A program made the translations under genes and the position numbers. From the NCBI GenBank assembly GCA_947044365.1, contig OX345650.1, positions 3,163,373 to 3,227,372 on the forward strand: 64,000 nt of DNA. Reading direction: 5' to 3'. Of the stretch, positions 13,218 to 25,026 are shown in pieces. The first letter of the stretch is position 1, and the number at the start of each line of letters is the position of its first letter. Below the pieces are notes generated by a model. That model ran no database searches. It was not told the origin of the DNA and saw only the letters and a program-made list of their open reading frames with translations. This DNA comes from Petrosia ficiformis. Lineage: Eukaryota; Porifera; Demospongiae; Haplosclerida; Petrosiidae.

Positions 13218-13424
13218 GACCAGCGATAACTTTCACACCTATTAGAGTGTGGAACAGTTGTCCAGTGGTTAGTCTATTACCTGTCATATTCACACTTGCA
13301 AGAGTGCTACATTGTTTTCCAGACACCATAGTGTCTGCTATACTCACACTCACCAGAACACAGTATGGTTGCTCTACAGATGTACAACAACAACCAAGTG
13401 CACTGGTATGTGTACGAAATAGTG
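13218..13424 (+). CDS. Candidate internal exon, phase 1-1, found only in unit A
   Basis: A polypyrimidine-poor but usable acceptor (ctatatag) precedes 207 open bases ending in AGTG before gtaagt. The reading starts GPAITFTPIRVWNSCPVVSL and ends QQPSALVCVRNSG; it is moderately hydrophobic with several Cys. Entry and exit phases (1 and 1) match the PVQET gene exons around it, so it could be spliced between 10473 and 15852. It has no counterpart in unit C. I do not recognise a domain. Confidence 0.4.
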
Positions 13425-13709
13425 GTAAGTAACATCACAAACTTGTTATGAATTTCACCACAATACACAATATAACACTCTTTATACGTACAACAGTAGT
13501 GGAAGTGTCCTTCATCCATGTATGTATCGAAGAAGCTTTTCACAAGTAATTAAACCTTCTCAGCAAATTAAAGACTAAAGTTGTTATCTGAAGGGGCAAT
13601 GCAATCACAAATGTTACCATAATTCCTCTCAAGTTTCTATGCAGTATATTTCCAAAACTAAATAGTCACAGTATATAGTCTATGTATATCACATTCACCT
13701 TTCTTTTAG

Positions 13710-13931
13710 TTCCAGCTGTCGTCTTACGAGCACTTAGACTTCTAGTACGAGACACAGGAGGAACACAATGTCTGGTTCCTCTCCCTCCACCATTTAATCA
13801 GTATCAGGGGAATGAAAGTACAGCCGCATTAGTATCAATATCTAGAGTACAGGCAGTTCTTAGCTCCAATTATTTTATAGATCCAGAGCCTGTTACCAAT
13901 GAAAGAGAAAGAGGAGAATGGGTCATCAAGT
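13710..13931 (+). CDS. Candidate internal exon, phase 1-1, found only in unit A
   Basis: The acceptor is strong (cacctttcttttag) and the donor is good (AAGT before gtaagt). The 222 bases are fully open: VPAVVLRALRLLVRDTGGTQ at the start, a proline-rich LVPLPPPFNQYQ, one NES glycosylation site, and a charged end VTNERERGEWVIK. It joins the preceding candidate exon in phase. Both lie in a stretch missing from unit C. No known domain recognised. Confidence 0.45.
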
Positions 13932-13999
13932 GTAAGTAAACGTGTGCAAATATTTCATGTCACTACACATATAATATACAATTCGGTATGTGTGAGTTG

Positions 14000-14033
<34 letters not shown>

Positions 14034-14439
14034 GGGAGATCATAGAGTCAGTACCTCTATGTGTGTGGCGTTCCCTGGGCATGGGAGGTTATTGATTAGT
14101 GAATTGCCAGCTAAAGCTGACAACAAGCCTGGAATAGTATGGATAAGGGGAGAGACATCAAATGATTTGATCCTAGGCTTGTGCACCAGTAGAGGTTTTG
14201 CAGCCCTCCCAGATTAGTTATCATGTTTGTGTTGGTTCTAGAGAGAGCAGCAATGACGAATGGTTGCAAATTTGGTCACGGGCAGGAGAATGAAACAGGG
14301 AAAGTGTTGTTCTCATTTTTATGTATTCATCAAGCTACTATTTGTGCAATACATGGTTTATGAAATATACAAAAAGATTTGGCAGCATTCAGGTAATAAA
14401 TGTTGGCATTGTATAGATTATGTAATATTAATAACAACT

Positions 14440-15850
14440 AGACCAATAAAAGAGTATGGGAGCCATGGTTACGTGTATTAATACCAGAAATGGGGTAATA
14501 GTAATAGTAAAGATTACATGTTTCAAGGTAATAGTAATAGGTAATTAAAAAACTGAGTTAATAATAATAGTAATAGGAATAGACAGTCATGTAAGTATTA
14601 GTAATAGGAATAGACAGTCAAGTACGTAAGTATTAGTAATAGGAATAGACAGTCATGTAAGTATTAGTAATAGGAATAGACAGTCATGTAAGTATTAGTA
14701 ATAGCCTCAATGTTGAGGTAGTAGTAATAGTAATTGTAAAAGTACATGTTTATTTATAGTAGGACCAGTACAGAGACCTTATAGTAATGGTAGACATTTT
14801 ATTGTCTGGAAAGGTGTAGACTTACTGATTCTTTTTTTGAGAAACTCATGAACATTAAATGCAATGGCCACTTAGTCTAAAACATGAAATATTTCAAAGA
14901 AACCTCACTGCTATAGTAATTCAACAATAGTAATATTAATATACTGATTTTTAAGGTAATAGTAATAGTAATATATTACACTGACTTAGAAGGTATTAGT
15001 AATAGTATAATAGTATATATACTGATTATTAAGGCAATGGTAATTGAAATTATATTACGCTGACTTAGGAGATATTAGTAATAGTTACTGATTTTTAAGG
15101 TGATAGTAAAGTAATATATTACATTGCATTGTAATTGACCCCATGTTGACTAATACTATACAGTTTATATAATTAATGATAATATTTTATTTTACATGTA
15201 TGTACCTCAACTTTTCTCTTAACTTCTCATTCTCATTTTACCATTTGAACATGACTTATCACTGACCCAGTAGCTTATATCACCTAGTTAATGAGTAGTT
15301 CCCTATAGACATGTATAAAGGAATTATGTACTAAAAATACAAATATTTTGCTACATTGAAGTTGTCTGTGGATTGATATGGTGTTAGGTTTATTATATAA
15401 CAATGGCAGTCTAAAATTAACTTTAAGTAAGGAATGGTTAATTGTATTATAAGTAATTGGCCTTATGATATACCTTACATGTGCCTTCTAAGAATTGTCT
15501 TGACTACTCTATTAAACTGTCCTCCACTCTTTATTCTCAGTTTGTAACATTAGATGCATACATGTATGCATAGTCTTATACAACTACATATTTATGTATG
15601 CAGGGCAGGGTTTCATACAATGGGGGGAAGGGATATATATCAAGCCACCAGAAGCAACTTCAGAGGGTCTAAAATTTAAACATTTCCTGGGGGAGCATAC
15701 CCATACACACCCCAGGAGCAGTGTGCTTCACATGATCAAATTTGAAACCCTAGTGTGTTACAATCTGCATGGAATATCTGATACAAAATTACATAATCAA
15801 TAATGTAAAATACCACACTTACAAACTATATGTATACCATTTATATTATA
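14440..15850. other. Intron-like stretch with AATAGTAAT-type low complexity
   Basis: Matches 52540-53990. At 14480-15115 short units such as gtaatagtaatag and a 28- to 35-base unit with gaatagacagtca recur; unit C has fewer copies. No exon supported. Confidence 0.6.
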
Positions 15851-16329
15851 GTTCCTAGTATATACATCAGATGCTCTCATTATGGAGTAGATTTTGGATA
15901 CAATGGCCCCACAAACTATCCTGAGTGCATCCCTGTTTCAGAAACAACAGTGGGCATTTATTCCACCACTAATATTCTTCCTTGTGGTAAGTAAATCCAG
16001 CATTTATATTATATTCAGCAAGAGTCATGCCTATGTCAAGTTTAATGTCTGTGTAATGTATGAATATGTGATTCTCTTACAGTAGATCCAATATGCTGCC
16101 TTGGGCAAATACATCATGGAGTAAACTCTGGACCTAATCAAATAAGAGTCCCATTACAAGAGAGCAGCATAGTTCATAACACTAGCTACACAAACCAACA
16201 CGTTTGTTTTCCAATACAAGAATCTACAAGGAGTATTGATCTTCCATGTGGTTAGTACAACGCACATCATTTGTGAGTTACTCAACACATAGGTACCATT
16301 AGAGGACTCAACATTATAACATGTCATAC

Positions 16330-16550
16330 CTATGTGTGTACTGTCTCATATCTATGTATGTACAGACTCATGCCTATGTATGTACAATCGCCTATGTATG
16401 CCAGTCTCATGCCTGTGTATGTACAGTCTCATGCCTGTGTATGTACTGTCTCAGGCCTGTGTATGTACAATCTCATGCCTATGTACATGTATGTCAGTCT
16501 CAGGCCTATGTTTGTCAGTCTCATGCCTATGTATATATCAGTCCCATGTT
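16330..16550. repeat. About 22-bp tandem repeat in an intron
   Basis: Units of the form ctcatgcctatgtatgtaca recur about ten times. Unit C (54530-54620) has only about three or four. Confidence 0.75.
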
Positions 16551-16556
16551 CATGTC

Positions 16557-17052
16557 TAGTGGTTGTTTTAGTTAACTAAAACTAAAACCCCTTTTAGTTA
16601 GCCTGTTTTACCTTTACTACTAAAAGTAACTAAAATAAAGTGATCAAATGAGTAACTAACTAAAACTAAACTAAATTGTTCGCAAGCTAAACTAACTAAA
16701 ATAACTAAAATAACTAAAATAACTAAAACGTTTATAAAGATATCACCCGGTATATACATGTACTTTGATTATCTTTTGTAACATTTACAAGAACAGATTA
16801 AAAGAAAGAAGAGTAATGTTGTAGTTAATTTTGTTAAAACATGTATTACACAAAGTACCTAGTCTCACTAGCCAGCCCCTCCCACTCTACAAGCCAGGGT
16901 GGGAAGGGCTGGCTATGCAAAACTGATATTAACCTTTGCTACGTATGCAGAAGATTATGGTACTCTGTTCAGGAATGTAACTTGAAAATATTGTTCAAAA
17001 ACTAACTGCAAGTAATGTAACTAACTAAAACTAAATTTCTAAACTAAAACAA
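16557..17052. mobile_element. Non-autonomous element rich in AACTAAA, unit A only
   Basis: Begins tagtggttgttttagtt and ends with the inverted form aactaaaacaacacta; inside are many aactaaa units. It has no counterpart at the matching place in unit C (near 54630). A related element lies at 27443-27716. No ORF of note. Family not identified. Confidence 0.45.
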
Positions 17053-17995
17053 CACTACTCAAATCCTACACCTATTGAGCACATATACGTGTGGCAAATC
17101 TCTCTCTTTAGCTCACTCTCAACATGGAATTAACACTCACATCATTGTACCAGTTGAAGAGAGCTGTGAAGTTGTCAATATCCATCCTGTACAAGAATCT
17201 ACTGATTACAATAGTATTGCATCTTGTGGTAAGTACATCATTTGTGACAATTACTGCACATAACACCTAGCTGGAGTTAGTCTCATAACATTTTAATGTA
17301 CGTCCTTTAAGATGAGAGAACTATTAAGTGTGGATATGATTCCATGAGTATAGCAGTAACTCCATTATATTTCTCCCATTATCTGTAGACCTGTGTTAAA
17401 AAGTGCAATAAAGACCTATACTAATCAGGATTTTATTTAACTCATGGGGAAAGGAATGTTGTTTTTTTTTTTAATTAAAGTTTAAACAATAGGAGATTGG
17501 GGATTCTGATTCCCACACACCTACCAAGCAGCCATGAAATTCCATTAGTAAAGGCAGATTTTTGGTGGGCACATGACTAACACATGCACAACACATGTAT
17601 GGGGGGTAGGACTATCGTATAAGAAAACTAGTATTCTCCATCCCTCCTTAAATATATCTCTCTATATCATCCTCTATTTCTTTTCTACAAGTTCCTGGGT
17701 GTACAAATGAAGATCAGAACAGAACCAGTTCCCAATAATTATGATGATAGTTCAATCACATGGGTTACAGGAAGATGAAGAACACATCAACATCACACAT
17801 CACTCATAATTTATTAATTCTGTTATGTAAATATCACTTTTTATATTATAATTACCAATGGGTCATATAGGAACTGGTAAATAACACAAATATAATTATG
17901 ACCACACACACTCTTAGAGCAGATCCATTGTCCAGGATCGGAGGCATTATTCCGATTCATTTACGAGTTTGGGCATTCCACCCAACACGTAAATA

Positions 17996-18002
17996 CACAC
18001 CT

Positions 18003-18033
<31 letters not shown>

Positions 18034-18062
18034 AGCACACAACCACACACAGAGAACACACA
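17996..18062. repeat. CA-rich microsatellite
   Basis: Interrupted cacaca tract downstream of the unit A gene copy. Confidence 0.85.
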
Positions 18063-18982
18063 ACCATACCAAGTGAACATCAAAAGATCCTATAATTATT
18101 AATTATTGAACGATCAAACTAAGCCATTTATTAGCTACACAAAGATGGAGGACAACATTTGACAACTACAATTAAATTCTAATCATTTGAGGTCTAAACA
18201 GCTGCTGTCATAGCAAAAAGCAAGAGTTTTAGGTTTAACGATAATTGTATAGAAGTTCCTATCACATAATTATGTGATTGTGTATGTATATGAACATGTA
18301 TGTGTTTATATACATATGTGTTGTTTATCTATATACATAATTACATATACATGTACATGTGTACAAATGCATGTATGTGTATGTTGGGTACAAGAGTGGG
18401 TGTGTATGTATGTATGTATAATTGTCGGTTACTTTAGATATCTCAAAATAATGTTATATTTATAATATGGTATAAGAATTATAGTAGGTGTATGGGCAAT
18501 GAGATCATTGTATTGTGTGGTTTGTATAAGTATTATATTAGTTTGTTAAGGTAATATAGCTACAATACTATCCTTATATGAAGAAACAACCTAATTATAT
18601 GTACATGTGTATTTATGTAAATAATATTACAGTGATCATGAGTATAATTATAAATATAATGACTGGTAGTATTCAGCACTACGTATAATATACTGATAAT
18701 ATACTGATAATATACTAGTAGTGAATATTAATGAACAATAATATACTGACTAGTGATAAGTTTACTAATAATGAGTGGTAATATAATATACTAACTGATT
18801 GGCAAATGTGTGCATGTAATAATAAGCACTTAGTACATATCTAAACACATAATAACACATTTGTATATTATATCTACTATAATTATAGTTTACTAACATA
18901 TTCCCCTTACATAATGACATCAAGACATATCATTATTGAACAAAGTGATAACATGCAATACTATTCATATGTTGTGTGACAG

Positions 18983-21801
18983 GATGTACAATAACTCTTA
19001 CCAGACGATCAGTCGTGAAACATCAAACATTGCGAAATAATAATTGTAAGAGAGAGAGTATAATTTAGCTTTTATTTGGAGATTTGGAGGGCTTAAACTG
19101 AGTACCAAGAAAAGGTAGATTATAATATAGTTATCATGTATTGATTGTCTCTGGGATCTCATTAGCTGAAACATGTATCAAAGGAAGATATAGTCTGGGA
19201 ACCTGCCTCAACCTGCCTCAACCTGGCCTTTTATTTAGAGAATTTACCGAGTTACCGATAGAGGAAATCTTTGCAAGTTAGTTACTTACATAAATGTTAG
19301 CACACTTTTTTTTACTGTACTGTTTCAACTAATGAGATTACAGATTAATGAATATAAGTATGAATTAATTACAACAACCTCATCTCTGAGTATTCTGCTC
19401 CCGCTGATCCAGTCTGCTAAGAAACAATATCAAAAACATGTTTAATTTCAGCTAGATATGCCAGGATAATCTAAAATGAGATGTATTACTTTAAATTAGT
19501 ATAAAAATTGTCATGATTTTAGGACTGGGAGATATCACTGGTCACCCCTTCTCCCCTTCCATATAAAATCATGCGTATGAATGCCAATGTATCTGAATAA
19601 AAATGTGAAGATTTTAATATTCCAAATAAGGTGTCATTACGATTATTGAAGCATGAAAATAATATTGTCCAGAGTATTTTTATGGCACACCATTGACCTA
19701 AAGAGCTTCTTATTTGGTGGAGCACAGTTCTCTCTTTTATTGTCACTAACAGCTTTAAAGTTTTGTTAATTGGCTCAAGATGTATTCCCAAAGGCACACA
19801 CACTAACCATTGTTGATCCTCATGCTTCAAAACATATCAAAACCTCTGATTATTACCCATGTTTAATACCATAACATTCTTCCCAAAATTTCATTGTTTT
19901 TTTTTATTAAAGAACTCAACTTTTAGATAAAACATAATTATATTCTGTAAAAAATGGATTTATTAAATTGTATATCATTTATTATTAAGTTAACCAAACT
20001 GACTATGCACATTCTTATAACTATAGTGTCTGTATATACCACTATAGTAAACATTAATAATATTATTACTTCAAATGAACCATAAACTATGACTCACACT
20101 CACTACCACATAAGGTACATGTATGTATCAACAGTACTTGTAGTGGTTAATCCAGTATCGTTAATTTTATATTATTATTGTGTTAATTTTGCAGATGCAT
20201 TCATTTTGGCTTGTGCCACATAAATAATTAGAATACTATAATAGAATATTAACTGGGTTTGTGCTTCCAACATGAACTAATTATAGTATATATGGTACTA
20301 CACAGGGGGATAGGGTTTCTATAGTATTTTTGTATAGTACCATATATGGTCTTATTACCGTATAGTTGGTATTTTTGCTTAATTTTTATAGTCGATTCAA
20401 GAACGCATTAATAACATTCCATAGAAATTTATTTACACGTTCTTCAATCGACTGCAATCGCATGTGTGAATTATGGGATGAGATTTTAATATGCGAAATA
20501 CATTGCTAATGGAACAGTTTTCTCTTACCGCAAATTTTTATGTCCATGAAAAAAAAACCAGCTGTTATATACAGTATAACATTGCAATGTTATACAGTAC
20601 ATTCAAATATTAGTAGGAATACATCAATGAAAAAATGAAGGGTAGGCAACTCCCACATATATAATTGAAAAGTAAACAAAACATGTGCTAAACGAGTTAC
20701 TATTTTTAGAATAATATAATCAATATATTGACCACACCCATAACGAGTTAAATATGAAAATGTCTTCTACAACAACTCAAATTGCAGCAAGACTTAGAGT
20801 TACAATTCCAGTTAGTTTGTATTTAGATTTCATTCTTTTTCACCCGGCGTTGCGTATCCAAGAGTTATGGGTGTAGTCAATATATTCTTAAAATAGTAAC
20901 TCATTTAGCACATGCTCTGTTTTGCTTTTTAATTATTTACATGAGAGTTGCATGTTCCAACCCTTCATTTTTTCATTGATGTATTCCTGATATTACAGAA
21001 TCATAATAAATGCAGTAATCGATACAGTATATAAACACAACATTAAATCTACGCCTTAGGTGTGTACTTTGATAAAATGCTATAGTACAGTATATTGACC
21101 AACCAGAAGCTGAAACAAAAAAGGATGCAACAACACAGACAGAATGTCCACAAAAAAGTGAAGGTTTGTATGTGTAATTGTAACTCTCTAATTAAGCTCC
21201 TATGGTGCACCACTGGACCAAAGAGCTTGCTATACATTTGCAACATAGCAAAATTAATTACAATTATATTATTACTAACAGCAGTAACTCTGTTAATTGA
21301 CTCAATGTGTTTCGTAATGGCATACACACTAATCACTGGAGTCAATTTGACACAATTTAAATCTCATCATAAAGTCAAAAAATGAGGAAAATATATACAA
21401 AAACTCTATTTGAAAATAGGTGTGTTGGTAACAATATTTATTAGCATTATCCCTACACAGTGCCTAAAATAATACTAGCCATACATATTAGGTGTATATA
21501 TATGCATACTTTGTACATGTCAGTCAGTTGATGATACATAGTTTAGATATTGGCCACTCTACAGATTTAATACAAGCCAAAATAATTTAATGCTAGCTTT
21601 TTGGTAAGTATTAACATGCTATTATAGGTACTGCCTGAACGAGGTTATAATTTTCCAGTGTATTGGTTTTAATAGCCTTACATATATCATTAAATCTTAC
21701 ATTGTATAGACTCTCGAGGATACTTGACAAAATCACAAGAAGAAACTCACGAAGGAAGAAAAGGAAAAGATTGTCTAGTATATGAAAAGAAAAAACAATA
21801 A
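18983..21801 (+). CDS. Conserved small-exon set downstream of the PVQET gene, unit A copy
   Basis: Three spliced pieces are conserved in unit C. One is a 63-base phase 1-1 exon at 18983-19045 (CTITLTRRSVVKHQTLRNNN between gtgtgacag and gtaagag). The second ends in phase 1 at 21163 and encodes DQPEAETKKDATTQTECPQK. The third is a terminal exon at 21710-21801, DSRGYLTKSQEETHEGRKGK and then DCLVYEKKKQ-stop. The predicted tail is hydrophilic and charged. In this copy the acceptor and ATG before DQPEAE seen in unit C are missing (a gap of about 16 bases). It may be an alternative 3' end of the PVQET gene or a small separate gene; the sequence does not decide. No family recognised. Confidence 0.35.
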
Positions 21802-22310
21802 CAAAATCACCTTAAGGATACAATGTTAATAGTTAAAATTAATACTCACTAAACCCACAGGTCACTAAATTAAGTACATGCTAACATTTGTCTCAACATA
21901 CTAGTATTAACATACTCATTGAATGTAGTTGTTGTATGATACATGTCTTGTGTGATTTCAATTATCATGACTTGATACAGTGTTTCATTAGAGGTACAGA
22001 TAACAAGACAAACAATAGTGCTACACACTCAGGTACTACCATGTTGTACAGGAAATCAATGCACATTTCAGTTGACAGTCTCTACATAACACAATGTAAA
22101 TCCCATAATTTCACAAGAACTATTTGTTTACCAATTATAGCATGGTAATTGCAATGCAGCAATCCAACTTGAACTATGAAGAATTCAGCACCAAAAGATT
22201 CATAATCACAAAACTGCATTATCACTAGTAGTATGATATGGCACCACATATGTCATATCAAAACAATTAAAAAGTTGCTATGGCAACTTATAAATTCTTT
22301 ATTACTGTGG

Positions 22311-22450
22311 TCAGTAAACATGACTCCATATATCATTAGTAACCTTTAGGACTTTCCAGTAATTATTATTATTATTATAATAACAGTTCAAATTATTTTT
22401 AATGTTCAAACTATCAACTTCTCGAAATATTCTCTTATAGAGCACATTGG
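22311..22450 (-). pseudogene. Broken copy of the last FAAP100 exon
   Basis: On the minus strand this matches the final exon of FAAP100 (59763-59834) from EYFENLIV onward, with the stop codon changed from TAA to TGA-less sequence (GTTTGA out of place) and the upstream part of the exon missing. Homology to unit C ends within it near 22440. It marks the right breakpoint of the unit A copy. It cannot encode a product. Confidence 0.65.
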
Positions 22451-22819
22451 TTCCATATAACCCTACATAAATACTTACACTGCTATAAAACAAAATACAA
22501 AGAGCTATGATTATATGGAAGTGATTTTGGGTCCTATGTTAGCTTCCCAACCTTGCATGTTTGCATGCTTTTTGGGTTTTGATGTCCCTACATCGTCTTT
22601 CATTTTTATTGAAAATGTTTTTCATTATTCTTGTTTCCATTGTTTTGAATAGTGTGAATATTTTTTGTAGATTGCAGAAATACTATATATCATTATGAAA
22701 TCATACAATCATAAATGCATTAAAATTTGTTCATCAATAAAAGTCAGTCTTTGTGTTTATGTATTGATTATCATTCTCTTTCACTTACAGATGATGTATA
22801 TTCTCTATTTCACTTACAG

Positions 22820-22983
22820 CACTGTCTGCCATCCTACAAGAAGTAGTGTCAGTCACTGTGTCAACCATTCAGTATTCCAATGGTTATGATAGAATACAAT
22901 ATTATTATACAATGGCTTTAATATTAATATTTATTATATTCATTATTATAAGAATGTATTTGCTCACAAACGTTATCACTACG
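22820..22983 (+). CDS. Orphan exon with one membrane segment
   Basis: Acceptor tatttcacttacag, then 164 open bases entering in phase 1 and leaving in phase 0 at ACG before gtatgc. The reading starts ALSAILQEVVSVTVSTIQYS and has a strong hydrophobic run, MALILIFIIFIII, followed by Arg. It resembles a juxtamembrane plus membrane exon of a receptor. I see no partner exons with certainty; the candidate exons at 13218-13931 leave in a compatible phase but lie 9 kb upstream. Weak similarity to 37480-37790 suggests a decayed second copy. It could be an incidental open frame. Confidence 0.25.
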
Positions 22984-23002
22984 GTATGCTTACATGTACA
23001 GT

Positions 23003-23132
23003 GGATTTCAGTTCCGTTGACACAAATATTCCGTTCCGTAACCACACCTTCCATATAATAGTACCAGTACATAATTTTATATGGAGGGTGTGGTTACGGA
23101 ACGGAATAATTGTGTCAACGGAACTGAAATCC
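23003..23132. repeat. Near-perfect 130-bp hairpin (foldback element)
   Basis: Arms of about 54 bases (ggatttcagttccgttgaca and its reverse complement near 23113-23132) surround a loop of about 22 bases. Likely a miniature foldback transposon. Arm mismatches are few. Confidence 0.7.
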
Positions 23133-23363
23133 GTTCCGGGTACACGAATGCGCATGCGTAGATATGATTAATTAGGAAAATGGCGTACAATTCGAGATCA
23201 AATCTTTGTAGTCGTTGAGACTGTCTTCTTTCATAGTATCATCTCAATACTTGTAGACCAGAATTTTACTATAAATGCGACTGGAATGGGGCTAGAATCA
23301 TTGTGATATTTTAACAAACAAAAAAATGATTTGTCTGAAAACTGAATGACAAAAACCTATTAA
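23133..23363. other. Short intergenic stretch
   Basis: No feature recognised between the hairpin and the TTAA-flanked element. Confidence 0.5.
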
Positions 23364-23899
23364 GGTTGTACTAGGGGGAGGGGTAGATGAAACTCCAATC
23401 GGTTTCTAGTTTTGCCAGCTTCTTGCTGCATACAATCTGGTTCAATTCTGTATCTTTTGGAAGCCACACCCACCCAGGGGTATAATTATTGGGCCTAAAT
23501 GTTTTGACTGATAACTGTAGTTGCTCTCTGAGAAAGATCGGAGTTTGATAGTGTCTAGAAAGGTAGATTTTATGGTTTCAGTGAAAAGCTACAGAATTCA
23601 GCTTTCTTCAGCCTCTTGTAAGTATAAAAGTAAAATGAATTTTCAGAAAACTGCTCTATTTGTTTTCTCAAAATACATTGTACTTGGTGCACGCCATGAT
23701 TGGTGGGCGTGGCTTTTGTGGTTTTGTACTTATTGCGATTGCAAAAATGGCGATTTTAACCATATTTCTTCAATTACAGGACAATATAAAGCTGATCAGA
23801 AGATATGAAGGTTGCTATTAGACCAGGTTAGAGTCATATTATATAATATTCTATTTTGAAAGTGATTGGAGTCGCATCCGCCCACTCCCTAGTACTACC
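23364..23899. mobile_element. TTAA-flanked miniature DNA transposon (536 bp)
   Basis: Both ends are directly flanked by TTAA. Terminal inverted repeats of about 47 bases start GGTTGTACTAGGGGGAG on the left and, inverted, GGTAGTACTAGGGAGTG on the right. TTAA target duplication is typical of piggyBac and Kolobok superfamilies. No transposase ORF is present. A second, partial end of the same family lies at 28772-28873. Confidence 0.7.
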
Positions 23900-23903
23900 T
23901 TAA

Positions 23904-24689
23904 CAGTTAAACTTAGCAGTATCATTAATTAAGAAAGTGATCATTAAATTTTAAACCTAACTGTTTCGTCAAAATTATTGTGATCCATCAAAGATAACCA
24001 CAAGTAGAGGTAGAAGATAAGTTTTAGGAGCAAGATGGACTCCATGAACAATGAATGAGTTTATTATACATGTTACTGAATCAAACTCGAGCGATGATGA
24101 AAGTAGTGAAGAATCGATGATGAGGATTTCAAGTGATGAATAATTTTATATAATGTTATAACAATTCTACTATAGTCTTATTTCAAGCCTTTTATTCATA
24201 ACATGTAAAGTAGTGCTTATAGATAAAGTTTTTGCATAATGTATAGCACAGTAAAACATTGGGCTATTGTAGACATAATTATGTTCTGAGGGCAAGTTAT
24301 GTTATGCATTGTTTGTGGAATGTTAGAACAACTGTTTCCTGCAGTGATGTAAGACTTTAAAGATATTTTTAAACTCTGAAAAAGGTGGAAATTCCAATGT
24401 GTTTGAATCAAATTCATTCTGTGCTCTTCAGAGCTAGAGTGAATAGACTATACAGTAAATGTATTATGACACAATAACAGTTACAAGGAGAAAGGTATAA
24501 ACTAGTATGATGCATTTATGGTTACTAGGATACACATAGCAAACATGACGTCTTTCAGCTTATGGGTTCTCAATACAACCCATATCCCATACAAAAGATG
24601 CCACACTCTTGGGCATATTTGATATACATTGGGGATTATGACTATATATCATTTTTGTGGGTACATCTAATATACCCCTCATGAGCATG

Positions 24690-24731
<42 letters not shown>

Positions 24732-25026
24732 TACTAACATCAATGTTATTTTATATATTATGCAGCCTCAGTTGACATGCTTAGTAAAAACATTCATTAT
24801 AACATCATTAATAAAGATATATTCCCAAGTGATAGCAAGTATTAAGGAGTCTACATTTAGACATTCATCCTTTATTTCAATTCTAATCACAATTTATAAA
24901 TTTTATTGATCATGTTTACGAAAGTGTATTCATACAAAAGTCATATCCTTTCCTTATAAGGCAATGGTTATAATTGTACTGTAATATAACCAAAGTTGGA
25001 TACAGCTCAAAACTCTGAATTGAACA
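23904..25026. other. Upstream region of the receptor gene
   Basis: No exon recognised apart from the TA tract. It should hold the promoter of the receptor, but no specific element can be named by eye. Confidence 0.4.
24692..24727. repeat. TA dinucleotide microsatellite
   Basis: About 17 perfect TA units, 300 bases upstream of the receptor start codon. Confidence 0.9.

Larger units (their letters stand above)
9360..17738 (+). pseudogene. PVQET-repeat family gene, unit A copy (probably broken)
   Basis: Exons matched to the unit C gene are 9360-9368 (MET), 10416-10473 (NERSATSDSNS...DDEC), 15852-15986, 16086-16250, 17112-17228 and 17692-17738. Outer exons carry HYGVDF, HHGVNS and QHGINT followed by PVSETT, VPLQESS, FPIQEST, VPVEESC and HPVQEST. 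All internal joins are phase 1. Two faults are visible. The membrane-segment exon of unit C has no intact counterpart after the acceptor near 12420, where the sequence runs into TAA and TGTAA. The last exon has one extra base relative to unit C (gatcagaaca against tatcaaaca), so it stops 15 or so residues early. Two other phase 1-1 exons (13218-13424, 13710-13931) sit in the gap and might belong to it. Function unknown. Confidence 0.45.
1378..22450 (+). repeat. Segmental duplication unit A (with nested retrotransposon)
   Basis: This stretch matches unit B (37997-45440) and unit C (45705-59790) in the same order and direction, block by block. Examples are 1378-1725 with 37997-38240, 6056-6260 with 41455-41690 and 46160-46420, 7450-8990 with 42640-43990 and 47680-49130, 9600-10750 with 49690-50890, 14460-15600 with 52550-53720, 15790-17770 with 53940-55150, 18240-19480 with 55620-57210, and 21610-22440 with 58910-59790. 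Exons and introns are both alike, with many indels. The right end stops inside a copy of the last exon of FAAP100. A DIRS-type element (1728-6050) is nested in this copy only. Confidence 0.8.

Noticed and set aside
14005..14217. Open frame after a GT tract in unit A (PGHGRLLISELP...)
   Set aside because: Starts in a microsatellite, has no acceptor and no match in unit C.
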